A stretch of 64,000 bases of DNA, from positions 149,719 to 213,718 of the forward strand of contig JAFDYY010000001.1 of the NCBI GenBank assembly GCA_018267195.1, written 5' to 3'. The notes under the pieces were generated by a model. The model was not told the DNA's origin and did not search any database. It saw only the letters and a list, made by a program, of their open reading frames with translations. Below, piece after piece: positions 9,474 through 17,188 of the stretch. The stretch is from Bacteroidota bacterium (GTDB taxonomy: Bacteria > Bacteroidota > Bacteroidia > Cytophagales > Cyclobacteriaceae). The translations under genes and the position numbers were made by a program. Every line of letters begins with the position of its first letter. The first letter of the stretch is position 1.

Positions 9474-10475
9474 TCAACGCGAAGAATATATCTTATCAAT
9501 AATCTCTACGGTTTTTAATCCGTCAAACGAACTGGTGGTAATGGTGGCGTTGTGCTGCAATACTTCAATCAGGTTGTCATACACTTTGTCATGGTTGCTC
9601 ATCGATCCCACGTACGTGCCGTAATTGTTCGGGCGATTTCCTTCCGGCAAATTTTCTATCGTGTATCCTTCTATTTGCTGGTACTCTAATTCATTCAAAT
9701 ATTGTCCTCCGATTTTAACCGTTCCTTTTTCACCAAAAATAGTAAGCGACCCCTCCATGTTTTGCCGGTAACTATTTACCGTGTAATTGATGGTGCCGAT
9801 AGCCCCGTTATAAAACTCGAGGATCACTACACCGGTGTCTTCAAACTCAATGACTCCCTGATGGGCTAAATTTCCGAAGTAAGCTTGTGCCTTGCGCACA
9901 TCGCCTACCATCCAGTAAACCAAATCAATAAAATGACTGAACTGAGTAAACAACGTACCTCCATCCATATTTTTTGTTCCTTTCCATTCTTTATAATAAT
10001 CGGCATTGCGATTCCAAAAGCAACTTAATTGAATGCTTAAAATTTTTCCTAACCTTCCTTCATCAATTGCTTTTTTTACTGCCGCTACCGGGGGATTATA
10101 CCGGTTTTGTTTAATAGCAAACAGCCGCTTATTAGACTGCTCTGCGGCTTGTATCATCCGACCACAATCTGGTACGCTAATGGCCATCGGTTTTTCGCAC
10201 AACACATGAAATCCCGCCCGCAATGATTTAATGGCATGCTCAGCATGCAGGCCATTGGGCGAGCATATTGAAATGACCTCTATACTCTTTTCCGTAGCCA
10301 GCATCTCCTCCAGCGAGTAGTAAGCCTTTGCCCGGTAGATGCCGGCCAGTTTATCCGCTTTTTCTTTTACCACATCACATACGGCCACCAATTGTCCTTT
10401 TTTATCAATATGTTCGGCATGACGTTGGGCTATGCGGCCACATCCTACCATTCCAAAATTAATTTTACTTCTCAT
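9474..10475 (-). CDS. Gfo/Idh/MocA family oxidoreductase (UDP-sugar 3-dehydrogenase-like)
   Basis: NAD-dependent oxidoreductase of 333 residues with an N-terminal Rossmann fold (GMVGCGRIAQRHAEHI) and the family signature CEKPMA near residue 94. The C-terminal dimerisation domain includes MDGGTLFTQFSHFIDLVYWM, with the His expected at the active site. Followed by a DegT aminotransferase, it matches WbpB/WlbA- or GnnA-type enzymes that oxidise C3 of UDP-GlcNAc(A). Its start overlaps the wbpG stop by 4 nt. Confidence 0.88.
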   Translation of the reverse strand: MRSKINFGMVGCGRIAQRHAEHIDKKGQLVAVCDVVKEKADKLAGIYRAKAYYSLEEMLATEKSIEVISICSPNGLHAEHAIKSLRAGFHVLCEKPMAISVPDCGRMIQAAEQSNKRLFAIKQNRYNPPVAAVKKAIDEGRLGKILSIQLSCFWNRNADYYKEWKGTKNMDGGTLFTQFSHFIDLVYWMVGDVRKAQAYFGNLAHQGVIEFEDTGVVILEFYNGAIGTINYTVNSYRQNMEGSLTIFGEKGTVKIGGQYLNELEYQQIEGYTIENLPEGNRPNNYGTYVGSMSNHDKVYDNLIEVLQHNATITTSSFDGLKTVEIIDKIYSSR

Positions 10476-11623
10476 AATTTTTTTAAAAACGCACGAAACC
10501 GCTGTGTGCGTTTCAGCATGTTCATATATTTCTCTTTTAACCTTCTGTCGGATTTAAATTCTAAATGAGATCGGGGTGGCCGGTGCATAATTTCGTCAAA
10601 TTGCTCCTCGGTTAGTCCCAACTTCTTAAGTACAAACTCCCGGTCAACCTTTAGTTCTTGTGTCTCATAAAGGGGTTCTTTCAATTCTTCCAAAGCCTGC
10701 GCCCGGCTAATTTGCTCTGAACATATAAGTGTAGAAAGGTGCGCTTTGCGTTTATCCATTTTAAATTTTTCAGGAAGAATATAGGCCTGATAAAATTTTG
10801 TAAACCGTGATTCGTAATGCTTTCCGCCATAGTCCCTCCAACTCAATTCGCGGCTGATCACTCTTTTAGCTTCTTCTTTCCGGTAATCAATGTAGTTTAA
10901 AATAGAAATAGGGGTCAGCCGAAGCAGTGATGAATAATAAAGGTATTTTTTAAAATCAAAGGTAGGGTACGTTTTTATTTTTCTTGATCCAAACTGGCGG
11001 TGAATGTCTTTTAGATTAGCAAAATCCATTTTAGAATATATCCAACCGGGTGGCATAATGTGTTCGGTTACCACATTGGTACCGCTGATTATGTACCCAA
11101 TCTTCTTCTCTTTGGCCAGTTTATACATTGTGGCAAAAATAGCATGATCCGACACTACCTCAATATCTACTACCGATGCCTTAAGATAAGCCAGTTGAAT
11201 ATCTTTAAACTCTTCCCAATCTACCACCAGGGTATATAAATCAATGTTCAGTTTCTTAACTATGTTTTCAATATTCATCACGGCCAGTTCCGAGTTCCAG
11301 CCATTATCAAAATGTACCGCTAATGGCCGGAGGCCATGCTGTTTAATTAAATAGGCCACATAGGTGCTATCCACCCCCCCGCTTAGCCCGATCAGGCAAT
11401 CGTATTTTTTACCGGCTCCGCTCTGCTTAATTTTACTGATGAGTGCATTCAGTTTTTTACTTCCCGCCTCTCCCTTCAATACATTGGTTGCCTCAGCCGC
11501 TTTATACTCATGGTAATAGTTACAAACTCCATTTTCATCAAAGCGAATATCCGGATCGGCAATATTATCCATAATGCTTACCGTGCATTGGCGGTAGCCG
11601 GGATCAGAGGCACTCAAAATCAT
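10472..11623 (-). CDS. wbpG: N-acetyl sugar amidotransferase (WbpG/PseA-like)
   Basis: ATP-dependent amidotransferase of 383 residues that, with ammonia from HisH2/HisF2, converts an acetamido group of a sugar into an acetamidino group. The PP-loop reads GLSGGVDSTYVAYL and is followed by AVHFDNGWNSELAV. The N-terminus DPDIRFDENGVCNYYHEY is the family N-terminal segment, but both expected CxxC pairs have lost the second Cys (CTVS and CNYY). hisF2 and hisH2 lie immediately upstream, exactly as in Pseudomonas O-antigen loci. Confidence 0.88.
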   Translation of the reverse strand: MILSASDPGYRQCTVSIMDNIADPDIRFDENGVCNYYHEYKAAEATNVLKGEAGSKKLNALISKIKQSGAGKKYDCLIGLSGGVDSTYVAYLIKQHGLRPLAVHFDNGWNSELAVMNIENIVKKLNIDLYTLVVDWEEFKDIQLAYLKASVVDIEVVSDHAIFATMYKLAKEKKIGYIISGTNVVTEHIMPPGWIYSKMDFANLKDIHRQFGSRKIKTYPTFDFKKYLYYSSLLRLTPISILNYIDYRKEEAKRVISRELSWRDYGGKHYESRFTKFYQAYILPEKFKMDKRKAHLSTLICSEQISRAQALEELKEPLYETQELKVDREFVLKKLGLTEEQFDEIMHRPPRSHLEFKSDRRLKEKYMNMLKRTQRFRAFLKKL

Positions 11624-11630
11624 TTTTCAG

Positions 11631-12401
11631 CTACAAATTAATACGCGAAAATACGGTTTCTTTCAATTCCGTTTCAGAGGGGTAACTAATTAAAACCGCC
11701 CGGTGCGGGCGTTGAAATACAAAAAAACTTCCGGCCGCTACGGCCGATGCCCCATGGGCTATGGCCTCGCTAAAATGGGCTAACCCTCCGGCTCCACCGA
11801 GAGCCACTACGGGTATAGAAACCGCCCGGCACACGGCTGCCAGCAATTCGGTGTCGTATCCCTCAAACGTACCATCCCGGTCGATGGACGTAAGCAAAAT
11901 TTCGCCCGCCCCGGCCTGCTCCATTTTTTGAGCATACGCCACCGGGTCTGTACCGGTATTTTTTGTTCCGTTGGCTATATACACTTTGTATTTACCCATC
12001 CAGTTTTTCTTTACATCGATAGAGGCTACTATACTCTGGCTGCCTACATACTTAGCTCCATCGGTTACCAACTGAGGGTGGGTAAAGGTGCTGGTATTGA
12101 GAATAATTTTTTCTACCCCTCCGGCAATCAGTTGCTGAATCTGAGCAAGTTGGGTGATGCCGCCTCCGTAGCCCATCGGCATAAAAGCTTCTCCGGCAAT
12201 TTCCTGAATCTTAACCAGGTCCGGTCCTTTGCCGGAAGCAGAGCGGTCGAGCAGCACTATTTCGTCTGCCCCTTTTTCATTAAAAATTTTTACGGCATTG
12301 ATCGGGTCGCCTACGTACTTATGATCTTTAAACCGGATGGACTTTACCAATCCGCCATTTTGCATCAATAAACCCGGAATAACCCTGACTCTCTTCATCA
12401 A
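11631..12401 (-). CDS. hisF2: HisF-like glutamine amidotransferase cyclase subunit (HisF2, sugar pathway)
   Basis: A 256-residue TIM-barrel paralogue of HisF. VRVIPGLLMQNGGLVKS replaces the histidine-pathway start [14 protein letters not shown], and PMGYGGGIT, SIDVKK and VVALGGAGG keep the phosphate-binding loops. With HisH2 and WbpG next to it, it is expected to channel ammonia to the amidotransferase rather than act in histidine synthesis; the true HisF is encoded at 55889. It overlaps hisH2 by 4 nt (ATGA). Confidence 0.88.
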   Translation of the reverse strand: MMKRVRVIPGLLMQNGGLVKSIRFKDHKYVGDPINAVKIFNEKGADEIVLLDRSASGKGPDLVKIQEIAGEAFMPMGYGGGITQLAQIQQLIAGGVEKIILNTSTFTHPQLVTDGAKYVGSQSIVASIDVKKNWMGKYKVYIANGTKNTGTDPVAYAQKMEQAGAGEILLTSIDRDGTFEGYDTELLAAVCRAVSIPVVALGGAGGLAHFSEAIAHGASAVAAGSFFVFQRPHRAVLISYPSETELKETVFSRINL

Positions 12402-13012
12402 TAGTTCTTTACAAAGTTGCTGAGCAGTTTCATTCCAAACTGGTGACTTTTTTCGGGGTGGAATTGTACACCAAGAATATTGTTTCTCTCAACAGCAGCA
12501 GCGAATGTGTAACCGTAAGTGGCTGTTAAAACCGCGTCATTAGAGTCTGAAAGCCGGGCATGGTATGAATGAACAAAATAGAATCGCGGCTCTTTAATCC
12601 CTTCCACCAATCTCGATTGTTTTGCCGGAGTAACGTCAGCCCACCCCATGTGTGGCACTTTATAAGTATCAGGCATTTCGGATTTAATAAACCTTATATT
12701 CTTTCCTTTGATCCAACCGAGCCCTTTTTGACTTCCTTCTTCGCTTCCTTCCAACAATAATTGCATGCCTACACATACACCAAGCACCGGAGTTTTTTCA
12801 TCGATTACCTTACGGGTCAATGCCGATATCAAACCTGATGCTTGAAGTTGCGAAGCGCAGGTATCAAACGCACCTACGCCCGGCAAAATAATTTTTGAAG
12901 CCGTTATTACATCTTCATCTCGTGCCGAAATCCGTGCCTCCACGCCTATGCGTTTTAACATATTGGCAATAGAAGCCAGGTTTCCGACACCGTAGTTGAG
13001 TATGGTGAGCAT
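12398..13012 (-). CDS. hisH2: HisH-like glutamine amidotransferase glutaminase subunit (HisH2, sugar pathway)
   Basis: Class I glutaminase of 204 residues that would supply ammonia to HisF2/WbpG. The catalytic Cys lies in LGVCVGMQLL and the His-Glu pair in VQFHPEKSHQ. Oxyanion-region residues PGVGAF are present. The start codon overlaps the stop of the upstream acyltransferase (TAATG), and its stop overlaps hisF2. The canonical HisH is encoded separately in the his operon at 54589. Confidence 0.9.
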   Translation of the reverse strand: MLTILNYGVGNLASIANMLKRIGVEARISARDEDVITASKIILPGVGAFDTCASQLQASGLISALTRKVIDEKTPVLGVCVGMQLLLEGSEEGSQKGLGWIKGKNIRFIKSEMPDTYKVPHMGWADVTPAKQSRLVEGIKEPRFYFVHSYHARLSDSNDAVLTATYGYTFAAAVERNNILGVQFHPEKSHQFGMKLLSNFVKNY

Positions 13013-13686
13013 TAGACATTAAGATGATTTTTTCTAAAATCATTAAATTCAGATGAAGGAATGAATCCATTATATTCAAACAAATTTTTATATTTTACAA
13101 ATTTCATTTTAATACTATCATTTTGGCTATAATCCTGAACGATTTTGGCTGGATTACCAGAAATAACACAATAACCTTGTGGAAATGATCTGGTAACTAT
13201 TGAACCAGCACTAACAGTGGTAAAATCACCTAATACAACACCGGGTAAGATAATAGACCCCATTCCTATTCTACAATACTTACCTATTCTGATTTCGTTT
13301 ATCACATGCTTTCTAATATCGAGCATAAAATGATTAGAACTGATGAGACCAACATTGGGGGCAATTTGAGTATAATCGTCAATATATATTTTTCCCATTG
13401 CTTGAATATAACATCCTCCAGATATGCCGGGAGCAGCATCAACACCTACATAAATATTTCTCCAACTCCCACTAACTATTGATGTATGATGAATCGGCCA
13501 ATAAGGCCCAGAATTATTGCCTAATATTTTATGAGTGAACCATTGATTAAACTTAATTGGGCTCTCATTTATTCTTGTCTCATATAAAGGCTTAAAAAAG
13601 GGAATATGTTTGACTATCCAAGAGTAACATCTGCCATGAAAAAGAAATATATACCCTCGATAAAAAAATCTTAGTACAGGTATCAT
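13012..13686 (-). CDS. Hexapeptide-repeat (left-handed beta-helix) acyltransferase
   Basis: A 224-residue LbH-type transferase. The hexapeptide region covers roughly residues 80-200: NIYVGVDAAPGISGGCYI, then IRIGKYCRIGMGSIILPGVV and VSAGSIVTRSFPQGYCVISG, ending in GNPAKIV as in the WbbJ/CysE-like family. It probably acylates a sugar amine or hydroxyl. In this cassette it may do the job of WbpD (3-N-acetylation) or take an acyl group from the adjacent carrier protein; the sequence does not decide. It is notably AT-rich compared with hisH2 downstream. Confidence 0.82.
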   Translation of the reverse strand: MIPVLRFFYRGYIFLFHGRCYSWIVKHIPFFKPLYETRINESPIKFNQWFTHKILGNNSGPYWPIHHTSIVSGSWRNIYVGVDAAPGISGGCYIQAMGKIYIDDYTQIAPNVGLISSNHFMLDIRKHVINEIRIGKYCRIGMGSIILPGVVLGDFTTVSAGSIVTRSFPQGYCVISGNPAKIVQDYSQNDSIKMKFVKYKNLFEYNGFIPSSEFNDFRKNHLNV

Positions 13687-13688
13687 TT

Positions 13689-13949
13689 TTAAAATTCAAC
13701 GGTAGAATTAGTTAATATATAACCACAAAAATCGCCCACATTTTCTGCTTCAAAAATAAAATCAATTGAAAACTGAATATTAAATTTTTCTTCAATTGAA
13801 GAAATAAGTAATAGATTGGTTACAGAATCCCATCCTTCTATATTTTTTGGTGACGATAAAAAATCAATAATTAAACTGTCATTATTCAATTCTTTTCTAA
13901 ATATTTCATTTAAGACTTTCAATATTTTCTCCTTTTTTTCCATTTTCAT
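13689..13949 (-). CDS. Acyl/peptidyl carrier protein
   Basis: Small four-helix carrier protein of 86 residues. The phosphopantetheine attachment motif is GWDSVTN with Ser42, and SIEEKFNIQFS after it matches the helix III region of carrier proteins. It would carry the acyl or aminoacyl group activated by the adenylation enzyme two genes upstream. It overlaps the GNAT gene by 4 nt and ends 2 nt before the acyltransferase gene. It is not the housekeeping fatty-acid ACP, whose motif is normally LGADSLD. Confidence 0.85.
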   Translation of the reverse strand: MKMEKKEKILKVLNEIFRKELNNDSLIIDFLSSPKNIEGWDSVTNLLLISSIEEKFNIQFSIDFIFEAENVGDFCGYILTNSTVEF

Positions 13950-14686
13950 TTAATTTTTTTATACAAAAAGCATGAGCCTGTTCTTTCAAATCCTATATTT
14001 TCATACATATAAACTCCTAATTTGGTTGCCTGTAAAATACATAAGTTGATATTTCTTTCTAAAATAATTTTAAGGCAGTGTCTAGTGATTTTACGCCCCA
14101 CCCCCATACCTCTATACTTTTCTATGACACTAACCATATAAATTCCTGCAATATTATTTTCATCAATCCATATTAAAGCGGTACCTATTACTACATTAAA
14201 TGATTTAGCAATAACAATTTGTGCTCCTTTGCTAATTAAATATTTTACAATCTGTGTATCAAATATTTTTTTATTAAATAAAGTGACTGAAACAACTTCA
14301 GCCCATTTCTCAAGATCAGAATCAATTATAGTAACAAAAATATCAACGTTAGTTTCGCATACAACATTTGGTATATTAGCAAAATTATTGTAAGTCATAC
14401 CGATCCATTTTTCAATCGGAAAAAATCCTTTGTCCTTTAACTTAAGATATGATTGAGTTGAATTTTCAAGAAGTATTAAATCTGAAAAGTTGTTTTTTTT
14501 TATTATATAAATGAACTCCTCAATTAAATTGTCAGTAAATATTCCTTCATCTGTCCTGTATATTATATTTGGCCATACTGAAGTTTCAGAAGCTACTACA
14601 GTGTAGTTTTGGGTCTTTATGACAGAAACACCGTGTTTATTTCCATAAAATGAATCAAGCAAAGAATATAAATTATTTATATTCAC
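13946..14686 (-). CDS. GNAT family N-acetyl/acyltransferase
   Basis: GNAT-fold transferase; the acyl-donor binding loop is YRGMGVGRKITRHC in the C-terminal half, preceded by a beta strand IAGIYMVSV and followed by YMYENIGFERTGS. The frame stays open to a GTG at 14743, which would overlap the adenylation gene by 71 nt. The GTG at 14686 gives 246 residues and only a short overlap, and is preferred. Lying between the adenylation enzyme and the carrier protein, it is the best candidate for the transferase that moves the activated group onto an amino sugar. Confidence 0.75.
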   Translation of the reverse strand: MNINNLYSLLDSFYGNKHGVSVIKTQNYTVVASETSVWPNIIYRTDEGIFTDNLIEEFIYIIKKNNFSDLILLENSTQSYLKLKDKGFFPIEKWIGMTYNNFANIPNVVCETNVDIFVTIIDSDLEKWAEVVSVTLFNKKIFDTQIVKYLISKGAQIVIAKSFNVVIGTALIWIDENNIAGIYMVSVIEKYRGMGVGRKITRHCLKIILERNINLCILQATKLGVYMYENIGFERTGSCFLYKKIK

Positions 14687-16190
14687 CTCGTAGATCTTCT
14701 CCACTAATAATGGTTTTAATCTTATTTCTGTCAGTCTTGCCACTTGACGTTAACGGAAACCTGTCAATAAATATTACTTTAAAAGGAATCATGTAATCGG
14801 GTAAAATAGATTTTAAATAATTAATGATAGTAATAGTATCACGCCCCAATCCTTCATTTTCAATCACAAGTACCAACCCTAATGTTCCTGTTTTATTTTC
14901 AATTGGAACCACAACATTATTAACATTGTATTGATTTCTAACTAAAAATTCAATTTCACCTAATTCAATCCTAAAGCCCTGAATTTTCACCTGATTATCT
15001 AATCTCCCGCAATAAAAAAAATCACCCTCCTCATCGAAATAACACAAATCGCCTGTTTTGTAAAACCTATTTTTTACTTTTTTATAAGTTAGCTCAACAA
15101 AAGAATTGCTATTTTTTTGTATATTATTAATATATCCATCGGTTAATTGCTCCCCCGAAATACATAGTTCTCCTTTTTCATTTACTTCCGCGAAATCAGT
15201 TTCATTTTTAAGGATTACTAAATCAATCCCACTCATAGCTTTACCAATTGCAAGCAATCCGTTGTAATTTTTAATTATACTATTTTCATATTTATAATAA
15301 GTGCTATATATAGTGGCTTCTGTTGGGCCATACATATTGCAAAAATATGAATTTGGCAATGCTTTTTGCCACATTGGAAGTAAATCTATATGTGTTGCTT
15401 CCCCTGTAAGAATGCACAACCTAACGTCTGGTAAAATTATTCGACTTAACAATGAATTTAAGAGCTTGATTACGGATGGTACAATTTGAATTACAGTCAA
15501 TCTCTTTTCCTTCATTAACTTCAATACGTTTAAATATTTAATTTTATCATCTGGAATGGTATAAACACACGCTCCATTCAATAAAGGAACCAAAAAAGAA
15601 ACAATAGAAACATCAAATGTAAGTTCAAACATTTGCAAACATCTATCATTTACGTTTATATTAAAATGTAGTTTTTCAAATGAATTTAAAAAAGAATTTA
15701 AACTATTATGAGTTATTGGAACTCCCTTAGGGACTCCAGTACTCCCGGAAGTATATAAAATATAAGCAAGTTGATCGTTCTTAATATTAGGGACTTTTAT
15801 TTTTTCAAGTGAATCAATTCCTGCTTCAGGCTGAATAACTGTAAACATTGAATATCTCGCATCATCCAAAGTAACAGATGAGATAATTATATTGACGCAT
15901 GCATCTTTTAAAATAGTAAGGTTTCGCTCAATTGGGTTATGAAGTCCGAGAGGAACATAAGAATTTCCAGAAAACCAAATTGCTAGTAACGAAGAATAGG
16001 TTCTAATATCATCATTACAAACCACAGCAATACGCAAACTTACTCCACTTACAGATATATCCTCAATTTGTTTTTGAATTGCAATAATACTTTTTTTTAA
16101 ATACGCATAGGTATAATACTCGTCATTTATACAAAAAGCATTATTGTCTGAATAATTTTCAAAATTTATACTAAGTCTCTCAAGAAACAT
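14673..16190 (-). CDS. Stand-alone amino acid adenylation enzyme (NRPS A-domain / DltA / AlmE-like)
   Basis: AMP-forming ligase of 505 residues, the size of DltA. Core motifs in order: A3 YTSGSTGVPKG (residues 146-156), A4 FDVS (192-195), A5 NMYGPTE (285-291), A7 YKTGDLC (377-383), A8 GRLDNQVKIQGFRIELGEIE (395-414), A10 SSGKTDR (482-488). The Asp of FDVS and the Lys of A10 are the residues that contact the amino and carboxyl groups of an amino acid, so an amino acid substrate is plausible. It would load the carrier protein encoded at 13689. A pentanucleotide repeat lies just upstream of its start. Very AT-rich. Confidence 0.88.
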   Translation of the reverse strand: MFLERLSINFENYSDNNAFCINDEYYTYAYLKKSIIAIQKQIEDISVSGVSLRIAVVCNDDIRTYSSLLAIWFSGNSYVPLGLHNPIERNLTILKDACVNIIISSVTLDDARYSMFTVIQPEAGIDSLEKIKVPNIKNDQLAYILYTSGSTGVPKGVPITHNSLNSFLNSFEKLHFNINVNDRCLQMFELTFDVSIVSFLVPLLNGACVYTIPDDKIKYLNVLKLMKEKRLTVIQIVPSVIKLLNSLLSRIILPDVRLCILTGEATHIDLLPMWQKALPNSYFCNMYGPTEATIYSTYYKYENSIIKNYNGLLAIGKAMSGIDLVILKNETDFAEVNEKGELCISGEQLTDGYINNIQKNSNSFVELTYKKVKNRFYKTGDLCYFDEEGDFFYCGRLDNQVKIQGFRIELGEIEFLVRNQYNVNNVVVPIENKTGTLGLVLVIENEGLGRDTITIINYLKSILPDYMIPFKVIFIDRFPLTSSGKTDRNKIKTIISGEDLRGEYK

Positions 16191-16217
16191 CTTATAATTT
16201 CATTATGTTATAATATT

Positions 16218-16248
16218 AAGAAAAGAAAAGAAAAGAAAAGAAAAGAAA
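16218..16248 (+). repeat. Pentanucleotide microsatellite (AAAAG, about 6 copies)
   Basis: A perfect 31-nt run with period 5 (unit AAAAG on the plus strand, CTTTT on the coding strand) in the 71-bp gap between the upstream glycosyltransferase stop and the adenylation-enzyme start. It lies 28-58 nt upstream of the ATG, in the 5' untranslated or promoter region. Slippage would change spacing in 5-bp steps. Confidence 0.9.
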
Positions 16249-16261
16249 GTATATTCATAAT

Positions 16262-17101
16262 TTAAGTATATCTATTCCTCCATAATAATTTAAAAAATAG
16301 TCTAGCATTTACTAATTGGATTTTAACTATGAATTTAATCACCTGCCATTTCAGTTTTTTTCGTTCGTTATTAAAAATTGACTTTGCCATTTCTTTTTCC
16401 AGCGGGCATTGCTGATCGGCCAGGTAATCAAATTTAATTTGCTCGTAAACTTGTGTAAACTGGTTTCGAAATATTACTTCTTGTTCGTTATGCTCCCTAT
16501 ACCACACTATTCCGTCAGGCATTAAAACCACCGGGTAACGTTGTGCCAGCCGGTGCCACATTTCAAAGTCGCCTGCCATACGAATAGGCCGGAATCCGTT
16601 TTCTTTTTCAAAGACGCTCCGGCAAATAATAGACGACAGTGGGGCTTTGTGAAACAACCCGGGGCCTCGGTAATGGTATTCATACGCTTCGCGGGGCGAC
16701 AGTATAAACGGAAAAGGTTTTTGTATAAACTGAAGCAGCGAACAAAGCCCCCACCCGGCTTCCGGAAATTTTTCCATCATAGCAACCAGCACTTCCAGCC
16801 CGCCCGGATAAAGGTAATCATCGGCATCTACATATTTCAGGTATTTGCCCTTTGCATACGAAGCCGCCCGATTCCGGTTAGGATAATCGCCCAGGTTTTT
16901 TTCGTTTACATATACCTTTACACGGGGGTCTTGCTCATAGGTGCGGGCGATCGCTACGGTTTTGTCTTTCGAGCCGTCATCCACAATGATCAATTCAAAA
17001 TGAGTATAAGTGGAGGCCAACACACTTTCAATCGCCTCGGCTATATATTTTTCACGGTTGTAGGCCGTCATCAGTATGCTTACGAGGGGCAAATGATTCA
17101 T
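16262..17101 (-). CDS. Glycosyltransferase family 2 protein
   Basis: GT-A glycosyltransferase of 279 residues. The N-terminus PLVSILMTAYNREKYIAEAI is the GT2 nucleotide-binding start, with LIIVDDGSKDKT and YVDADDYLYPGG (DxD-type metal/nucleotide site). W-x-R-E-H-N near residue 210 is seen in many O-antigen GT2 enzymes. It is more GC-rich than the AT-rich cassette just downstream. Sugar unknown. Confidence 0.92.
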   Translation of the reverse strand: MNHLPLVSILMTAYNREKYIAEAIESVLASTYTHFELIIVDDGSKDKTVAIARTYEQDPRVKVYVNEKNLGDYPNRNRAASYAKGKYLKYVDADDYLYPGGLEVLVAMMEKFPEAGWGLCSLLQFIQKPFPFILSPREAYEYHYRGPGLFHKAPLSSIICRSVFEKENGFRPIRMAGDFEMWHRLAQRYPVVLMPDGIVWYREHNEQEVIFRNQFTQVYEQIKFDYLADQQCPLEKEMAKSIFNNERKKLKWQVIKFIVKIQLVNARLFFKLLWRNRYT

Positions 17102-17188
17102 TGTTATTCATTAAAAATCCTTATACTAACTCAGTCTATAGAAAATTCTAAAAATTAAAAAAAGTTGTCTTTTTAAGATGTCCTTAAA

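Noticed and set aside
11631..13012. A second histidine biosynthesis locus
   Set aside because: The HisH/HisF pair here lacks the histidine-specific start of HisF and lies beside wbpG; the real enzymes are in the his operon at 54589-56644.
16218..16248. Start of a CRISPR array
   Set aside because: Unit is only 5 nt with no spacers and no cas genes; it is a microsatellite.
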